This document shows, piece after piece, positions 1 to 12,669 of a DNA stretch of 64,000 nt; position 1 is the first letter of the stretch, and every line of letters begins with the position of its first letter. The DNA is from Cucumis sativus (lineage: Eukaryota > Streptophyta > Magnoliopsida > Cucurbitales > Cucurbitaceae): assembly GCF_000004075.3 (NCBI RefSeq), contig NC_026657.2, forward strand, positions 6,820,001 through 6,884,000, read 5' to 3'. A model generated the notes under the pieces. That model worked only from the letters and a program-made list of their open reading frames with translations, was not told the DNA's origin and did no database searches. The translations under genes were made by a program, and so were the position numbers.

Positions 1-227
1 AGCAAAATGCATATCAGATCACAGTAACGACATAGAAATAGATCCTCTCATTTCATAGTTTGCCCGAAACTTATTTTGAATTCGGGTTGCGATGTTATCA
101 ACAGTTGAAATCAGACTAAAGTACCAAAGTAGAGGGATCTGAGTGGAACTGAATGCAATGACATCACATTCATATGATAGGTCAATTTCTAAAAGAAAGC
201 ATTCAGATGCAAAAGCTTTTGTTTTAC

Positions 228-1877
228 CTGCTCCTGCAAACAAATGAGGGCCAGGAAAAAGCTTTCCTGTTCTAAACCAGGTATTTACGCCTCCACCAAT
301 CGCTTCCAAAACTCCGAATCCTAATAATATGGAACCAGCATTGAAGTGCCTATCTCTGAAGGACCCTTTGATCAACTCTTTCCTCTCCTGAACTTCAAAA
401 ACCAATGGCATCAGATATGTTCGGCAAGCATTCACTATACAGATTTGTCTATTTCTATTTTGATTCTAGAATTATCAGGACAAAGGGATCTGTCCCATTC
501 TAAGAAAAAGAAAAGAACCAATCAAATTAGTCAGCTCTTCCGAGTTAGATTCCACCCACAATTTTTTTTTTTGCCTATATAGATACTGGGCTTATTTATA
601 TAGCTATGATCTTTCTTTTTCACACCCTTAAAGCCTTGACAATCACTAACAAAGGACCACCTCCTTGTCTTCCTTCCAACAATATTCCCAAGAGAACTTA
701 ACCACATGTCAGTTTTGTTAAGATTGTTGAAAGTTTAACCATAATCTTTACCACTTGAAGAGTTTACTTTTATTTGAGTTGACTCATTCACTCAATAGAA
801 TAAAACTCAAATACAAATAGCATTGAGCAGCTGAGCTACAGAGGGTCCTCTGTACTATTTTTTATAGAAATTAACTTGGTGCAGTGTTCTAGTATCAGTA
901 GTTTCTCTCCATGCCCATTAGAGTAATTAGGACATGGCTCTAATCAATCCCACTCATTTTCTTCTTGGAATGCTAATAAAAAGTTTAGTTATTGGAATGC
1001 TAAATTTACATCTCTTATATCTACACAGGAAGGTTTATGCCTTTTCTATTGCCCAAATCTCCAATTTTTTTGCTCTTCCCTAGACTCCCCCAAAAAATTC
1101 CCTTCAACAGAAACTATTCAAATTCCTTCTCCAATAATCAATCGTATACCCATCCATTCTACATATTCAACGCCTAACCATGTTAATTTACAACTCAAAT
1201 TTCAATGTCCAAGGAAAACACTTGTATCTTGTCTTTAATTTTTTGGGATAGACCCTAAACCTATATGTGTCACAAACACCATTTAGACTTGCCCATAATT
1301 CAGATTTTGATTGGGTTAAGAAGACAGTCATCATACCTCTGTGAGCTGCTGAATCTTCAATTCAGTGGGAGATGGAGGTGCTTCAACTGGCTTCCCATCT
1401 GGGGTTACAGCCGCAGGAGCCACTTGCTTCTTCAACTCATTAATTTCATTCTGAACCGTTCTGACCCGCCGCCATTGCCATCCCAAATAGCCAGCCCAGA
1501 GAGTGTAGACAAAAAGACCACCCATAACAAGAGGATGAATGAGGGCAAAGGACCTACCTTCCAAAATCCCAAACTCCCCTCCAACAGCAAGAGCATCCTG
1601 AAACCAATGAAATCGAATTCGAGAATCGCACAAACTAAAGCTGCAAATAAGATAGATAATAGAAACCGACCTGTGGATGAAGGAAGAAAGGCAATGTGAG
1701 AGCGGTGAGGGGAATGGTATAAGGTTTGAGATTTTGAACAGTCTGAATGAATAAATTGTTTGAGCATTTGGGGTTTTGAGATAAGACCAAGTTCGTTGGA
1801 ATGGAGGGAATGGGAAGCTTGGAAGAAGAAATGGGAGTTTTATGGGGAAGTTTTGGAAGGCTGAGAGTAATGGCCAT
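228..1877 (-). CDS. DUF4079 chloroplast membrane protein, 5' three exons (gene runs off the left edge)
   Basis: Three coding exons on the minus strand: 1877-1671, 1597-1337 and 387-228, all joined in phase 0 through GT-AG introns. The start at 1877 opens a Ser/Pro/Leu-rich, acid-poor stretch typical of a chloroplast transit peptide. Exon 2 carries a hydrophobic segment (LVMGGLFVYTLWAGYLGW) followed by a basic, coiled-coil-like stretch and a Pro-rich linker. Exon 3 has the family hallmark KGSFRDRHFNAGSILLG, then a second hydrophobic, Gly-rich segment. This matches the cyanobacterial/plant DUF4079 family (Arabidopsis At3g61870 type), a thylakoid or envelope membrane protein of unknown function. 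A donor at 226-227 shows that at least one more exon lies beyond the left edge, so the C-terminal membrane segments are missing here. The acceptor at 388-390 was preferred over one near 436 because only it keeps phase 0. It is head-to-head with the AAA-ATPase gene. Confidence 0.85.
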
Positions 1878-4800
1878 CCTCTGATTCTTCTGATGGAAAC
1901 AGAGAGAGATGGGCTATGGAAGAAGAAGAAGAGGAAGAGAAAAGATAAGGTTTGTAATTTGGTGATGAAATGGCATTGGCTAATTTTGCTTTTGCTTTGG
2001 CCTACAAAGTGGACTTCTTTTTCCATTTCTTTTTGCTTTTTTCTTTAGACTTCTAGTTTATATGCTAAGTTGAATGTTCCTTTTTAATTCAACAAACGTG
2101 GAGAAATTGTAACCTTCAGTTCAACTTACAAGCAAATATGCTTTAAAAAGAGTCAAAACACCCCCCTAAACTTTGCTTATTGTCTCTAATTTGCTCTTAT
2201 TATTTTGAAATTATGCAATGTGAATGTTTTGACTCTCGTCAACATTTTAAAATATTGTTTCGAGTAGGTAGATGAAAATTGAGACCGGAGATAGTTTAGC
2301 GATGGTCTAACATTCAATTTTGAATTTTAAACTGTTAAATGAATTAAATGGAAATATTGGAGTAGATACCATAAATACTGAATTAAAAATAGCAAACTAC
2401 AATTTTAATGAATTTCATAAAAAAAAAAAATCATTAAAATTTTAAAATTTAAAGCTATCGTATATCTTTGTTCAACAACTGTTTCAAAAATAAAAGAATC
2501 ATTTTTGAATGGGTCTATCTATCTATCCATTCCCCGTTTGTTTTATTTTATACTTGACTTGTATTTTCAAAAAAACAGGCTGAATTTTGAAATTACGTTT
2601 TAGAAATCTCAAAAACACAATCTTTAAATTATCTATAAGAAATTTAAAAACGAATAATCTATAACCATTTTTAAATAGTTTGTTAATATCCCTATCTCTT
2701 TCCCAAATGAATTTCAAATTAAAATTTACCCTTACGCTTTAAACTCTACTTTTGTTTTTAAAATAACAATATTTAAATAAAATAAAAAGAATATCTGATT
2801 GATAACGAGTCTTTGAATATATATATATATAGAGGAGTGGTGTCGTACACATTAAATAAATAGTAAGTAAAGAGTAAGACGACACCATTAGATTATATTA
2901 TTTTAGATTTAAAATCTTAATTATAGGATTTATGTAATTTTAATGAACGTTGATTCTTTGAGTTACTGACGCAAGTAAAATGAAATGAGCGGCCAAGATT
3001 TCATCTCATCCGCCCCCATGGCCCCATATGTATCTTTCGGCGATCGGGTCCCACTTCTCAAGCGTACACTACACGGGAAGGGAACCATTCTGTTTATTAG
3101 TTAAATCTCATTTTAATTACTCTTATTTTACTTTTAATCCTCTTTTAACTTAAACAATTACGTCCTAATTTCAAATCTAACTCTTCTTTTCGTTTTAATA
3201 ATTACTTTTATTTTAGTCTTCTATACTATTTTCTATTAATGCTAAGTATTTTATTATAAGTTAATTAAATAAATGATATTGGATGTTAAAAATATATGGA
3301 GTGTGATTTTGAGAGAGAGAAGGCTTTGGAGATTAGATTGTAGTCTGAGATAAGATTGAATACAACAAAGGGATAATATAGATTCAGTTATTCCATTTAG
3401 GTTAGAAAATAGGTGTTCTTGAATTTATTGATTTAATCCAAACTAGATATTGAGTTTATTGACTATTCTTCTAACCTTGATTTCCTATTTTGAGAAAATT
3501 AACATGTGTCTGTGTGTGTGTGTGAGCATAATGATAACAAGTTTCGAGCCCCCAACTTTTTTGTTTTGTTTAAGCCATACGCTAATCAAATACATATTTT
3601 ATGATTTCCCTTTCTTTAAAATCGTACGCTTTGTCCTATTCCTACAGCTAAAATTAAGACATGGCAGTAAATTAAACACACACATGAATATAACAACTCA
3701 AAAAATTGGATTAATTTTATTGAGTAAATTTCGTATCTTTTCAAATTAAATGTGTATTACGAACAAATATATAAACATTTTATGTTTATTACGATAATAT
3801 ATATATAAATCATTCAAAGATATTTTCATGAATCTGCACTATACTCAAATATATGAAAGAAGGAAACAAATATGTTTCAAAATTGTATATAAGTTTTTAA
3901 CTTCAAATTATCTGTTCCCCATACAAGAATTAACATTGAAAATTAGGTAATAATCAAAAGGGTTTGGAAGAAATTAGGACTTGTTTTGTAGGGATTGAAA
4001 ATTAAAATTTGTTCCCAATTGATAAAATGTAGACAGGTGGGAAAGATAAAAGTAGAATGGCAGAAGAAGAAGAAGAAGAAAGAAATGTCATTTTTTAGTT
4101 TCTTTCTTTCTAAATTATATCTTTAGGTTCACAAAGGTTGGCGTTGGACATTCAAACAAGAAATCACACAAAGTTGGGATATTCGGATATTTGCACATTT
4201 GTCTTTCTCCCAATTTTCTCATCTTTTTCTTCTTCTTCTTCAAAAACTTCTATTACTTTTATGTTTTATATGTTTTGAAGAACCTTCACTGTAATCACAA
4301 ACTCATCTTAATTATTAATAAATCATGTTCTAAGTTTGGCTATAAATTCATTTTTTTTGTTTATTTCTATGTTAATAGGAGAGTTCACTGTTAGAAATTC
4401 TATGGCAAATTGAAGTAATTAGCCTATTTTAATTAGGTGTCACAAATCTTTTTATTAAATTTATTATACTTTGATCTTTTTAGAGAAGATAGAACTATTC
4501 GGTGGATTTTAAAAATTATGTTCAATCAAAATAAGAGACGTTTTGTTTAATCAAAGTGATTGAGTTTAATCAAACAATCCTAACTTATGGAAACTTATTG
4601 GAGTCTATGATCGAGTAGACACTTCAATTGTTAAATTGTATCAATGTTGTTATGAATATTTGAGTAGAAGTTTTTTCACCATACTAATTTTATCATGAAT
4701 AAATCGTTTATCTTTTATTAACTATTGATTTTTAAAAGGAATCATTATCTAAATAAATAAAGCAAACTTATAATAGGGGAAATAATGAGTTAAAATTATT

Positions 4801-6584
4801 TAAAAAGGATAAAAAAATGATTCCAACATTAGAATATTGAGTGATTGGTTACCCACCATGTTTGAATATTAATAAAAAGGTTGCTTCCAATCCATTTGTT
4901 TATAGAGTTTTTAGTTATGGTCCCTAGCAATGATATATATCAATGTCATAGCCAAATTTTGCTCATACCAAATAAAAAGTTTCATCATTAACCCATGCTC
5001 CTAAACAACAACCATCTAATTAAACAATTCTCAAAAAGTTGCATAATAACTTTTTTTAGGTAATTACACTTTTAATTATTCACGCAACTTAATTACAATT
5101 TGGTCTCGACAACTTTGAAACTAGTAGGTTGATCCGTGAACACACTTCATAACATTTTTTTTCTCTAATTTAGTTGAAAATGTTAATCAATTTCACTAAA
5201 GTTTGGAGTAAATATGAGAATTTGAGGTAATCAAAAGAATCTTAAAAATGATTCCTTACATAATTCGATTAATCATACAAAAAATAATAATAAAGTATGA
5301 GAGTTGCATTGGAGGGAAGTCTACATCATGGGGAACAAATTTTTAAAATGGAGACTAAATTGGTATTTTTAATTAAAGATCATGGAGTTGTCATCAAATT
5401 ATTAATTCCTGTATAATTTTCAGTGCACAATAAAAACTATCAATCCTTTAATTTCATTTATTGAAATTTAAACTCAGAAACATCGATGTCATATACGAAG
5501 CTATCTATTATCTCAACTTGAACAAATAGAATTGACATATAACAAAAGAGAAAAAAAAGTTGAAACCATCCATAAGAAATATTAAAACGAACAATATATA
5601 TATATATATACACAAAGCCACTAAAAATATCAGTTGAAAGTTTGAGAGTTGCATCTCCACCACCAACTTGTGAAAGAATAAAATTAGTCTTTAAAATCAA
5701 AATCTTATTTTAGTAGCCTATTTTATTCTTATTTTAGATCTAAGTTTTCAAAAAGATTATGCTACTGCCCCCTTAATTTTTGCAATATATATATATATGT
5801 ATGTATATAATGTTCCACACCTACTAATGGGTTCCATTTAAAATTACTGATATTAAATCAAGTTAGGTATTTAACTTAAGCATTAAATTAGAATTTGATT
5901 TAAAAGTTAAAAGGTGAGTAGTAATTATATAAATAAGAAAAGAAATGATAATTAGAAGAAAAAAATTGTCCTAAAAAAGAAATTAGGAATTCTATTGGTA
6001 AAGGTGAGAGAAAGGTAATAGGATTTAAACCTAAATAAAAAGGAGAGGAATTAGGGGAATTGATTTGGAAAATTAAAGAATAGATATATATAGATCCATT
6101 AGAAGGCATTTAAATAGAGGAAATCGGAAAGACGGTTTAGAGAGAGAGAGAGAGAGAGAGAGAGGCGAAATACCCAAAGCAAAGCAGCAAAAAAAGTGGT
6201 TTTGGTGAATCAAACTTTGCTGGAAAGTATCTGCCAAACCCAAATTAAACGACATCAACTACACTACACAAACCCCACAATTTCCATTCTTCTTCTTCTT
6301 CTTTTCTTCTTTTCTTCTTCATCATCAACCCTTTTTATTTTTCAATTTTATTTTCTGTGTGTGTGTGTGTATATATAAATATATACTCCTACTTGACTTG
6401 ACCTTTTCTCTGTGTCTCTCTCAAAGATGGGTTTTGGCCTCCATTAAACCTGACCCTTCAACCATTTCTTGGGTTTTGTTCTAAATATGTTGTTTCTTTC
6501 TACCAAAATACGAATACCCATTAACTCATATCGTCTCCTCTGTCTTTAATTTAATCAAGACGGATTGTTTTTGTGTTGCTTTCT
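1878..6584. other. Intergenic region between divergent DUF4079 and AAA-ATPase genes
   Basis: About 4.7 kb of AT-rich DNA with no convincing coding sequence. It must hold the promoter of the minus-strand gene (right of 1878) and of the AAA-ATPase gene. Visible structure: short AT tracts near 2817-2831, 3798-3808, 5595-5611 and 5786-5800; a TG tract near 3507-3524; a relatively GC-rich stretch about 2985-3090 with no open frame; and a 9-bp inverted pair at 2838-2846 and 2879-2887. From about 6100 the DNA becomes pyrimidine/GA rich and is probably the 5' leader of the AAA gene. Confidence 0.6.
6139..6164. repeat. GA dinucleotide microsatellite in the AAA-ATPase leader/promoter
   Basis: Thirteen uninterrupted AG units lie about 420 bp before the AAA-ATPase start codon, followed by CTT/TTC-rich DNA (6285-6325) and a TG/TA tract (6357-6375). 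GA tracts near plant transcription starts are known binding sites for BARLEY B RECOMBINANT/BPC proteins; whether this one is used is inference. Confidence 0.8.
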
Positions 6585-8030
6585 ATGGAGTTGTTCTTCA
6601 GGTTCTTTTCGGCAATCTTCATCGGAATTTGTTTCTCTTGGTTGTTGCGGATTCTTTTATTCAGGACAGGATTGATTTTCCTTGTCAAAAAATGGTGGGC
6701 AAATCTAGAAGATTGTTTTCATGTTTACCAATCTTTCAGAATCCCCGAATTCAATGAAACTTCACAACACAATCATCTCTACCGGAAAGTCTCTGCTTAT
6801 CTTACTTCTTTATCCTCTCTCGAGGATTCCGATTTCACCAATCTTATCACCGGCAACAAGCCTAATGACATCATTCTTCGCTTGGATTCCAACCAGACGG
6901 TTCAGGATAATTTTTTGGGGGCCAAAGTGTTTTGGACGAATGAACAAAAAGGTTCAAGAAATTTTGTGTTGAGGATTAGAAAAGCTGATAAGCGTCGAAT
7001 CCTCCGTCCTTATCTTCAGCACATTCATACATTAACGGCTGATGAGAATGAGCAGAGGAAAGGGGATTTGAAGCTTTTTATGAATTCTAAACCTAATAAT
7101 CATTCGGATACAAGATGGAAATCGATTCAATTCAAACATCCATCCACTTTCGATTCGATTGCTATGGAAACAGATCTCAAAGAAAAAGTCAAATCCGATC
7201 TCGAATCGTTTCTCAAATCAAAACAGTATTACCACAGATTAGGCAGAGTTTGGAAACGGAGTTACCTTCTATATGGTCCTTCCGGTACTGGAAAATCAAG
7301 CTTCGTCGCCGCTATGGCGAATTTCCTCTCTTATGATGTATATGATATCGACCTCTTCAAAGTCTCTGATGACTCTGATCTCAAGTTTCTACTGCTGCAA
7401 ACGACGAGCAAGTCAGTAATCGTCGTTGAGGATCTCGATCGGTTTCTCATCGAAAAATCGTCGGCCTTGAGTCTATCGGCGCTACTGAACTTCATGGACG
7501 GAATATTAACATCGTGCTGTGCGGAAGAGAGAGTAATGGTTTTCACCGTCAATTGCAAGGAACAAGTCGAACCGGCAATTCTCCGACCCGGCCGTATCGA
7601 CGTTCATATCCATTTTCCACTCTGTGATTTCTCCGCCTTCAAAAATCTCGCAATCAATTATCTAGGCGTCAAGGATCACAAACTATTCCCCCAGGTTGAA
7701 GAAATATTCCAAACCGGCGCCAGTTTGAGCCCCGCCGAGATCAGCGAACTAATGATCGCGAACCGAAACTCCCCTAGCCGAGCTATTAAATCCGTCATAT
7801 CGGCGTTACAGACGGACGGCGACCGGCGGAGAGTCAGCAACATCGGACGACGGCTGAGCGACTGCGGGTCGAGAAAGTCCGTCGCGGAATCTATTGAATC
7901 CGGCGGCGTAGTATGCAGTGAAAACACTCAGACCGGAAAAGAGTTCCGAAAATTGTACGGATTTCTAAGGATGAAAAGTAACAAAATATCTCAGTCGTTC
8001 GATTCCTCTCCTATTCGAAAAGAAAGTTGA
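6585..8030 (+). CDS. BCS1-like AAA-ATPase (At2g46620 type), single exon
   Basis: An intronless 481-residue protein. The start is the ATG at 6585; the frame is open further upstream but offers only GTG. Residues 3-33 are hydrophobic and form a likely membrane anchor, followed by the plant AAA_assoc region (about 40-140). The AAA core shows Walker A GPSGTGKS (231-238), Walker B VIVVED (278-283), sensor-1 TVN (321-323) and RPGRID (334-339). The C-terminal tail (about 420-481) is basic and Ser-rich, with a repeated RRxS pattern. The family is related to yeast Bcs1; plant members are anchored in ER, mitochondrial or plasma membranes and several respond to stress, but the substrate of this clade is unknown. 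The long leader carries GA and CTT tracts. Walker and sensor residues are intact, so it should be an active ATPase. Confidence 0.93.
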   Translation: MELFFRFFSAIFIGICFSWLLRILLFRTGLIFLVKKWWANLEDCFHVYQSFRIPEFNETSQHNHLYRKVSAYLTSLSSLEDSDFTNLITGNKPNDIILRLDSNQTVQDNFLGAKVFWTNEQKGSRNFVLRIRKADKRRILRPYLQHIHTLTADENEQRKGDLKLFMNSKPNNHSDTRWKSIQFKHPSTFDSIAMETDLKEKVKSDLESFLKSKQYYHRLGRVWKRSYLLYGPSGTGKSSFVAAMANFLSYDVYDIDLFKVSDDSDLKFLLLQTTSKSVIVVEDLDRFLIEKSSALSLSALLNFMDGILTSCCAEERVMVFTVNCKEQVEPAILRPGRIDVHIHFPLCDFSAFKNLAINYLGVKDHKLFPQVEEIFQTGASLSPAEISELMIANRNSPSRAIKSVISALQTDGDRRRVSNIGRRLSDCGSRKSVAESIESGGVVCSENTQTGKEFRKLYGFLRMKSNKISQSFDSSPIRKES

Positions 8031-9985
8031 TTTTACACACGTGGCGAATCTCCAATAGACGAGGTAACTTTCTTCTATGGAGTCGCATGTAGTGGATCTC
8101 TAAGAGGGGCTTGATTCTTAGGTCTGTAGATAGGGAGATTTATTATTTTTCAGTCAGATTTATTTTTGTTATATTTCTTTTTCATTCCCATTTTTGGGTA
8201 ACAAATCTGTATTGGAAAAAAAATATATTGGTTTCATTTTGGTCACAGTTTATTGTGGAAATTGTAAATGCCTTACTATTTTCCTCATTTATACAAAACA
8301 ACAATAGCAAATATTTTCAATCTATTTCTCACTCTCTTTTTTTTTCTCCCTTTAATTAACCTCTCATCTTTATCATATTAATCATATTTTTACTCATACT
8401 CTCTTCTAACTAATCATACTTTGGGTATATTTCCCCCTTTAATCTCTCTCATTTCCTTCCCTATAGTTCTATAAATGTATCTTAGTTTGTTTGTAAAAAT
8501 AACGTATACTATTTTCTTCAATAATATAAAACAAATAGTATTCTTTAATAGAGGCTGTGAAAGCTAACTTTGTACTCTAAAATTTGTTGCAATTCATATG
8601 TGTGTATATATATATATGTATTTATGAATACAAACCCAAATATCCTAATTCAGAAGTGGATTTATATATTTGATTTTGGAGTTGAAAACTATATTAGAAA
8701 AAAAGGATAATTTGAAATTTGAAAAGAAAATATGAAAAAGGAAAAACGCACAAACTTTAGTATGTGACAAAATGGGGTTCATATAGTAACAAAATATTAA
8801 AATCCAAGAAACCAATAAAGTACTTTAAATTCCAAGTTCCTATGTAAAAATATTGTTGTGATGTCATACAATAGAAAAAGGTCTTTGATTCTTTCCACCT
8901 ATCAAATAATTTAACAAATACCATTCAACCATGCAAACCGTGACACATAAATCTATGATAAACTAACATGAAAAAGGTTTTAATTCCATACTTTGAGAAG
9001 ATTGAATAATGAGATGGGTAGTAGTATGAGGAATATATAACTAATAATATTGGCCATGAAAATGTTATCTCTAAGATTAAGGGTTGGTGTCTGTGAGTGT
9101 GCTGTTTCTAGGGATCCTGTCCTCTACCTTTTCTTCATTTATTTGTTTTGTTTTTTTAGTCTCACTTCACACCACATAACCTTTTATTCATTTATTCATA
9201 TCATTTATTAAAATAAAAATCAATAAGCACTTCCTGCCTGCTTCTTCTGTTTCTTTCTATTCCCAATACTTCTGATTCTCTACATTAATATCACCAGCAG
9301 ACTCTGCCCTCTTCTGCTTGTGGTTCTTATCACCCACTCTGTGGGAAGGGGAAGAATGACTTTCCTTTTCTTATAAAAAGGCAAAATATTATATAAAGCA
9401 TAAATCTTACATCCATAAATGAAGTGATTTGTTTCAATGTTTATATTCAAAAGTTTCCTCCATCAATTCTCGTAATTTAAAATTTGTGTGTTGGAATAGT
9501 ATGAAGGTAATTATTAATCAAACACATGGAAACACCCAAGAGATTATATTATACGAAGTCCATCTATAAAAAAACTACGTAAGATAAACCGTGTGCTTAA
9601 TCAACATATCCATCTCAGTCAACTTCCTGATTATAATTAACTTTCATTTTAAACACACATGTATATACAGATTAGTGGTAGAAAAATAATTGATGGTTTG
9701 TTGTGAAGAGTTTGTAAAGATTGGTAATATACACATGGGTGTGGGTTGTTTTTGATTTGGCATTAGAATTGAATAATAATTTATGTTTGTTTTTTTAAAG
9801 AAAGAAAAGAAGGGAGGGAATTAAATGCAATAATAATAATAATAAGAGTGGGTGCAATTATGTCATCAGTCATCACCAGCTGTTGCTTTCCAGTTTCTAT
9901 GGTCAATTATGAGTTGCTTTCTTCCAATCTTCCAAACCCTAATTTGTCACCCATCTCTCCATCATAATTCAACTTTTCTCTCTAT

Positions 9986-10034
<49 letters not shown>

Positions 10035-11986
10035 GAATTTTGTCTTCACTATTTTAAAATCTCATCAAATACTATTTTGTAGTTTTGTAGTTTTTATTCA
10101 GCTGTTTACGGGTTGTATGTAGTTTAGTTTTCACTTGATCTTTCAATTTCACACTGTTGTATTCGTTGATAAAACCAATTAAAAATTACTATGTTGTAAT
10201 TATTTTATGTTAAGTAATTAAAATTAATACCAAATATATCAAAAGTGAGTATTAATAATAACGTAACGTTTTAATACATGGTAGAAGGGAAAAAAGAGAA
10301 AAAGAAGAGTAAAAGTGTAGTTTTTTAAAATCTAAAACCTAAAGTCATGACTTTTCAAAGACGTTTTTTTTTAATTTAAAAAAACATATTGAGTTTTATA
10401 TTTAAATCTAGAAAAATAAACTTTGAAAAGTATATAATTTTTTCAAGTTTAAGGATTTCAAATGATTATTTCTTCCTCGAAAGTGGAGTTGAATTATTAC
10501 TTTATTATAAGCTACTTGTTATAATTCAAATCCAACCAAATTAAATTAACTTCACTATTATTGTTATTAATTACTATTATTACGGAGAAACACTGTTTTG
10601 CTTATTTAACCAAAGTCTAATTACAAACCAAATTACCTTTACTTCTTAAATTTAATACTCAACATTAGGAAGCTAAGTTTTCTTTTATTTTTTCTAAATG
10701 AAATTTAAATATCAATAATTCGTAACAATTTAACTATAGATATTTACGAATCTAGCATTTAGATTCAAAATAACGAAGTATATAACAATATTTTAAACAT
10801 TTTTGTAAATATAGCAAAAATTGTCATCAAATATTTTATTATATTTACAATTTTTTAAAATATTACTGTGTACTTTATTACTACTTCATTGAACTATCAC
10901 TTATTCAAATGTATATACAATTGGATGATGCAGTGGGCTTAAGATTATTGGGTTTACAAAAAAAGCCCATTTCAAAATTTAGATGTTGTTGGTAATCAAC
11001 CAATCACACCAACAATCATAATAACAACATAATAATCAATAATTAATAATGAATATCAGCCCCTACAACTTTTAACACTTCTCCCTTAAGTGCATTTTCA
11101 CAAACACATCCTTCGTTTTTTTGTTTATTTATATTACAATTGAGTTTAGCTCGTATGAAAATGTGTGGTTTTTTTTTAATCATACTTAATCTTAAATAAA
11201 TTTTTAAACATGAAATAATGAAACTTAAATAAAAGTAAGAAATTAATTGTTGCACTCATTATATTTCTTAATATAGGTAAGTAGTAAAGGAAACCAAATT
11301 GATTTAGGGTTAAAAATATTGTTTAGAGATATAACATTTTTAAAGAAAGAATAAGATTAAAGTAAAATAATTGGGTAGGATGTAATTATCATTGTGGGCA
11401 AAGAAGAACCACAAACACAAGTTAAATGCATCAAACGCTAATGACTGCACATGCATAACCTTACCCCTTCCTCCACGTTTTTCATCACATTAACTAACAA
11501 ATTTATCTTCTAAATAATCTAAATCTTGGTAGACCAAAAGGTACCAATCGACATTAAAGTTTAGCTATATTTATGTTGTTTTTTATATTCATATAGTAGA
11601 AAAATTGAACGTCTAAGATTCGAGAAATTAGATCATAGTTCATTTCCATTGTTTTTGGGTCCAAAACAAACAATTCTACCCTGAAATGTACAAAGAAAAC
11701 TCAAAATTATGACTTTTTTTTTCCCCCCAACATCTTCTTCTACTGAAGACGTGAATGAACAGAGCTTAACAACAACGACTGAGTTGCATCATCGCCATTG
11801 ACAACCAAAGCTTGAAAAAGAAGAACGAATGAAAAATCAATGGGTTTCTTTTTGTTCTTTTCGAAATTCGAAGAAACGAGTGGCTAAGAAATTTTCCTTA
11901 TCCTTGGTTGTTGCAATTTTAGTTTCACATAAATCCAATCCCCAACACTTCCCTTTCCATTAATCTCTCCGTTCGTTCTCTCCTCC
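8031..11986. other. Intergenic region, AAA-ATPase to ATP synthase delta-like gene
   Basis: About 3.95 kb with no supported gene. The first 350 bp are probably the 3' untranslated region of the AAA gene. The rest is AT-rich with short AT tracts (8610-8618, 10016-10034), the CT/AT compound microsatellite described separately, an AAT run near 9828-9842 and a telo-box-like AAACCCTAA near 9946. The DNA at 9840-9970 is less AT-rich but has no useful open frame. Confidence 0.6.
9988..10034. repeat. Compound (CT)n-(AT)n microsatellite
   Basis: About 14 CT units (9988-10016) run directly into about 9 AT units (10016-10034). It is purely a sequence observation; such tracts are length-polymorphic and useful as markers. 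Confidence 0.9.
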
Positions 11987-12669
11987 ATGGATACTTTAAC
12001 AACACCCTCTGTTTCTTCAGCTCTCAGAGTTCCGTCAAGAACCCTAACTTCATCTCGCGACTTTCTTCACCTCAAGAATCCCACCGCTCATCTCCCTCAT
12101 CGCTCCCCTTCTCGTACATCCAACTCAATCTCAAAACCTCCAAATTTTCTCTCCACTCCCCAAACCCTAAATCCCTCCATCCCCTTTTCCACCCCCGCCG
12201 CTCCTCTTCTCCACTCCTCCACCGACGCCCTGCCTCAGGTTACGCCGCTGCACTCCTCGACGCATCTCAATCTACCGGCACGATTCACTCGGTGGCGAAG
12301 GATGTCGGGAGATTCTCGAAGCTGCTGAGAGGGAAGCGAATTGGAAGGGTCTTGAATGATCCGTTGGTGGGAGACGAGGAGAAAGGGCGACTGGTGAAGG
12401 AAATTGCAGTGAAGGGTGGGTTTGAGAGGCAGGTGGTGAAGTTAACGAAGATGCTGATTGAGAAGAGCAAACTAAGTATTTTAACGGAGGTGTTTAGCGA
12501 ATTCGAAAGGGTTTATGATGAGCTCTGTGGAACGGAAGTGGTGATGGTTTCTTCGAGCAAGAAGATGGAGGAAGAAGAGTTGATTGGGATTGCGAAGAAC
12601 GTGCAAAGGCTGAGTGGGGCTATCAAAGTGAAGGTCAGAAGCTTCATTCATGGCGGATTAATGGTTTAG
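11987..12669 (+). CDS. Chloroplast ATP synthase delta-chain-like protein, frame conflict near residue 45-85
   Basis: The ATG at 11987 opens a Ser/Thr/Pro-rich transit-peptide-like frame that stays open to 12328. The mature delta/OSCP domain lies in another frame, ending at 12669: GYAAALLDASQ, KDVGRFSKLL, then FERVYDELCGTEVVMVSS and an amphipathic helical end. That second frame has no ATG of its own before the domain. Two readings join them: a 125-nt pyrimidine-rich intron (12114-12238, GT...CAG) that restores the frame, or a one-base indel. The family is the peripheral-stalk subunit of CF1Fo in chloroplasts. The product stops after VKVRSFIHGGLMV, about 50 residues short of the canonical C-terminus that contacts the b subunits. 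This looks like the diverged 'delta-like' paralog rather than the main subunit. It may be functional, or a young pseudogene. Confidence 0.72.

Noticed and set aside
9230-9350. Less AT-rich stretch in the AAA-to-delta spacer
   Set aside because: No open frame, inverted repeat or known motif; not enough to call a noncoding RNA.
12301-12470. Minus-strand open frame over the delta-like gene
   Set aside because: Antisense shadow of the delta domain.
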